7,135 bases of DNA from Spirosomataceae bacterium (lineage in GTDB: Bacteria; Bacteroidota; Bacteroidia; Cytophagales; Spirosomataceae), in assembly GCA_030731175.1 (NCBI GenBank), contig JANQUM010000115.1, positions 1 through 7,135 of the forward strand, read 5' to 3'. The position numbers were made by a program, and so were the translations under genes. Below are positions 5,848-7,135 of this stretch, piece after piece. Below the pieces are notes generated by a model, which was not told the origin of the DNA, searched no databases, and saw only the letters and a program-made list of their open reading frames with translations. Each line of letters opens with the position of its first letter. Position 1 is the first letter of the stretch.

Positions 5848-6516
5848 ATGGCAGACGTACAAATAGCAACAGATTGGAAAGAACTTTTGGCAACAGAGTT
5901 TAACAAGCCTTACTTTAATACACTAATTGATTTCGTAAAAGACGAATACAAAAATCACGCTTGTTACCCGCCTGGGAAGCAGATTTTCAATGCGTTTGAC
6001 AAATGCAGTTTTGAAAATACGCGGGTGGTTATTTTGGGGCAAGATCCTTACCACAATCCCGGACAAGCCCACGGGCTGTGCTTTTCTGTAAACGACGGCG
6101 TGCCAATGCCGCCTTCTTTACTGAATGTTTTCAAGGAATTGCGAGACGACGTTCAGAAACCAATGCCCACTTCGGGTAATCTCGAAAAGTGGGCGGAACA
6201 AGGCGTTTTATTACTAAACTCAACGCTCACCGTTCGGGCGGGAAAAGCGGGTTCGCATCAAAAGCAAGGCTGGGAAAAATTTACAGACGAAGTTATCCGA
6301 ACGATAAATAATAAAAAGGATAACGTAGTTTTTATGCTTTGGGGCAAATACGCCCAAGATAAAGGCAAAGTCATCAACGCCGAACGGCATTTTGTGTTGA
6401 AATCAAAACACCCGTCGCCGTTATCGGCAAACTTTGGTGGTTGGTTTGGCAATAAGCATTTCAGTCAAGCAAATAACTACCTGAAAGCCAAAGGGTTAGA
6501 ACCGATTGAATGGTGA
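5848..6516 (+). CDS. ung: Uracil-DNA glycosylase (family 1)
   Basis: Ung removes uracil from DNA by cutting the N-glycosidic bond, the first step of base excision repair after cytosine deamination or dUMP misincorporation; it is a cytoplasmic monomer. The ATG at 5848 gives 222 residues, the usual family length, and the family-typical start MADVQIATDWKELLATEF. Upstream in-frame TTG codons (from 5815) lie in the palindrome region and are unlikely starts. All diagnostic motifs are intact. GQDPYH (64-69) has catalytic D66 and Y68, which excludes thymine. F79 stacks on uracil. PPSLLN (88-93) is the proline-rich loop. LLLN (121-124) has uracil-reading N124. HPSPLS (188-193) has catalytic H188 and is followed by the DNA-intercalating loop. 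It faces lepB across a shared terminator and is functionally unrelated to the sugar genes. Confidence 0.98.
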   Translation: MADVQIATDWKELLATEFNKPYFNTLIDFVKDEYKNHACYPPGKQIFNAFDKCSFENTRVVILGQDPYHNPGQAHGLCFSVNDGVPMPPSLLNVFKELRDDVQKPMPTSGNLEKWAEQGVLLLNSTLTVRAGKAGSHQKQGWEKFTDEVIRTINNKKDNVVFMLWGKYAQDKGKVINAERHFVLKSKHPSPLSANFGGWFGNKHFSQANNYLKAKGLEPIEW

Positions 6517-6561
6517 AAACGTGAAGGGATTTAGTTGAATTGAAAGTGATACTTTAAGCAT

Positions 6562-6597
6562 AAAAAAGGTCGCCGTTGGAAAACAGCGACCTTTTTT
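6562..6597. terminator. Bidirectional intrinsic terminator between ung and lepB
   Basis: AAAAAAGGTCGC (6562-6573) pairs with GCGACCTTTTTT (6586-6597). After one C/A mismatch, GTT (6575-6577) pairs with AAC (6582-6584), closing a GGAA loop. On the plus strand the stem ends in T6, and on the minus strand the A6 arm becomes T6. It can therefore stop transcription of both ung and the convergent lepB. The remaining sequence at 6517-6561 shows nothing else. Confidence 0.92.
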
Positions 6598-6619
6598 GAA
6601 TATTTAGTTGTAGTGTATT

Positions 6620-6652
6620 TCGAGAATCTCAAATCTCTCATCTCGACTCTCA
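6620..6652. repeat. Short TCTC-rich stretch with a small inverted repeat
   Basis: TCTCA or TCTC recurs at 6627, 6636, 6641 and near 6648. TCGAGA (6620-6625) is the inverse of TCTCGA (6641-6646). It lies between the terminator and the lepB stop codon. It may be a degenerate simple repeat; no function is evident. Confidence 0.3.
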
Positions 6653-6661
6653 GGATAAAAT

Positions 6662-7135
6662 TTACTTTATTCCGCTGAACAACCTGTTCCAACGGATTTT
6701 ATTCAAGAAAGTGCCTTCGCTGTCAATTGACATCCAGATAAACGCCGCTTTTCCTACTACGTGATCTTCCGGTACAAAACCCCAAAAACGTGAATCGTCT
6801 GATTCGTAGCGGTTATCTCCCATCATGAAATAGTAATTCTGCTTGAAGGTATAACTTGTGATTTGCTTTCCGTCAAGAAAGAGTTTGCCGTCTTTATATT
6901 CGGCGTTTTCGTTGTGGTCAAACGTAGTGATAATTCCTCGATAAAGAGCCGTATTTTTAGCATCTAACTCAACGGTCATTCCTTCTTTTGGCACAACTAA
7001 CGGTCCGAAATTATCCCGGTTCCACGGTAACATTTCGTAGCTGTACGGGAATGTGCGGTACGGTGTGAGGCTATCGTCTTTCGGGATTATTTCCAACGAA
7101 ACGTTCGAGATAAAATCAAGCGTTTTGATATTTGC
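6662..7135 (-). CDS. lepB: Signal peptidase I, C-terminal part (cut by right edge)
   Basis: This is the C-terminal 157 residues of a type I signal peptidase, the membrane-anchored serine protease that cleaves signal peptides from secreted proteins. The frame is open to the right edge, so the N-terminal membrane anchor and the catalytic Ser and Lys lie outside the window. An in-frame TTG at 7096 is internal. The diagnostic block is YYFMMGDNRYESDDSRFWGF, near 6779-6830, which is conserved box E of the family (GDNR...SxDSRxxG). It is followed by VPEDHVVGKAAFIWMS, the usual final strand. The YRTFPYSYEMLPWNRDNFGP and GPLVVPKEGM segments before it are typical of the longer Bacteroidota enzymes, which carry an insertion in the periplasmic domain. 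The gene converges on ung and shares its terminator. Confidence 0.95.
   Translation of the reverse strand, partial: ANIKTLDFISNVSLEIIPKDDSLTPYRTFPYSYEMLPWNRDNFGPLVVPKEGMTVELDAKNTALYRGIITTFDHNENAEYKDGKLFLDGKQITSYTFKQNYYFMMGDNRYESDDSRFWGFVPEDHVVGKAAFIWMSIDSEGTFLNKIRWNRLFSGIK

Noticed and set aside
6620..6652. CRISPR or functional tandem array in the TCTC-rich stretch
   Set aside because: The units are four to five bases with irregular spacing, with no repeat-spacer structure.

Overview
The window looks like chromosomal DNA of a Bacteroidota bacterium, probably a Cytophagales-type relative. The reasons are the TAnnTTTG-type promoter boxes, start codons that mostly lack Shine-Dalgarno sequences, the Bacteroidota style of signal peptidase I at the right edge, and a G-rich interspersed repeat of a kind I associate with these genomes. 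The phylum is an inference from sequence style; there is no rRNA or other marker to fix it.

Layout. Positions 3-2227 hold two tandem, related GT4-type (GT-B fold) glycosyltransferases joined by an ATGA overlap; the first is cut by the left edge. Positions 2228-2674 form a break in the cluster. It holds an operator-like repeat region, a small antitoxin-like gene (2278-2487), a 14-codon remnant that looks like the start of its lost toxin, two adjacent perfect palindromes, and a probable promoter. Positions 2675-5787 are a tightly coupled trio: a GT-A type glycosyltransferase with a DPD motif, a GT4 glycosyltransferase, and a second GT-A type protein that resembles the first but has lost the DxD and the C-terminal metal-binding His motif. 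The junctions are ATGA (4-base overlap) and TGA|ATG (no gap). After a hairpin-rich 60-base gap come ung (uracil-DNA glycosylase, 5848-6516) and, convergent to it, the 3' part of lepB (signal peptidase I, minus strand, 6662 to the right edge). A strong bidirectional terminator lies between them.

How the genes work together. The five glycosyltransferase-family proteins most likely build a cell-surface polysaccharide or glycoprotein glycan, each adding a sugar in turn. Donors and acceptors cannot be read from the sequence. ung and lepB are housekeeping genes that flank the glycan cluster.

The points most worth a second look are the decayed toxin next to an intact antitoxin-like gene, the G-rich repeat that supplies both the C-terminus of one glycosyltransferase and the ribosome-binding region of the next, and the GT-A paralogue lacking its catalytic metal-binding residues. 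I see no convincing wholly new system.
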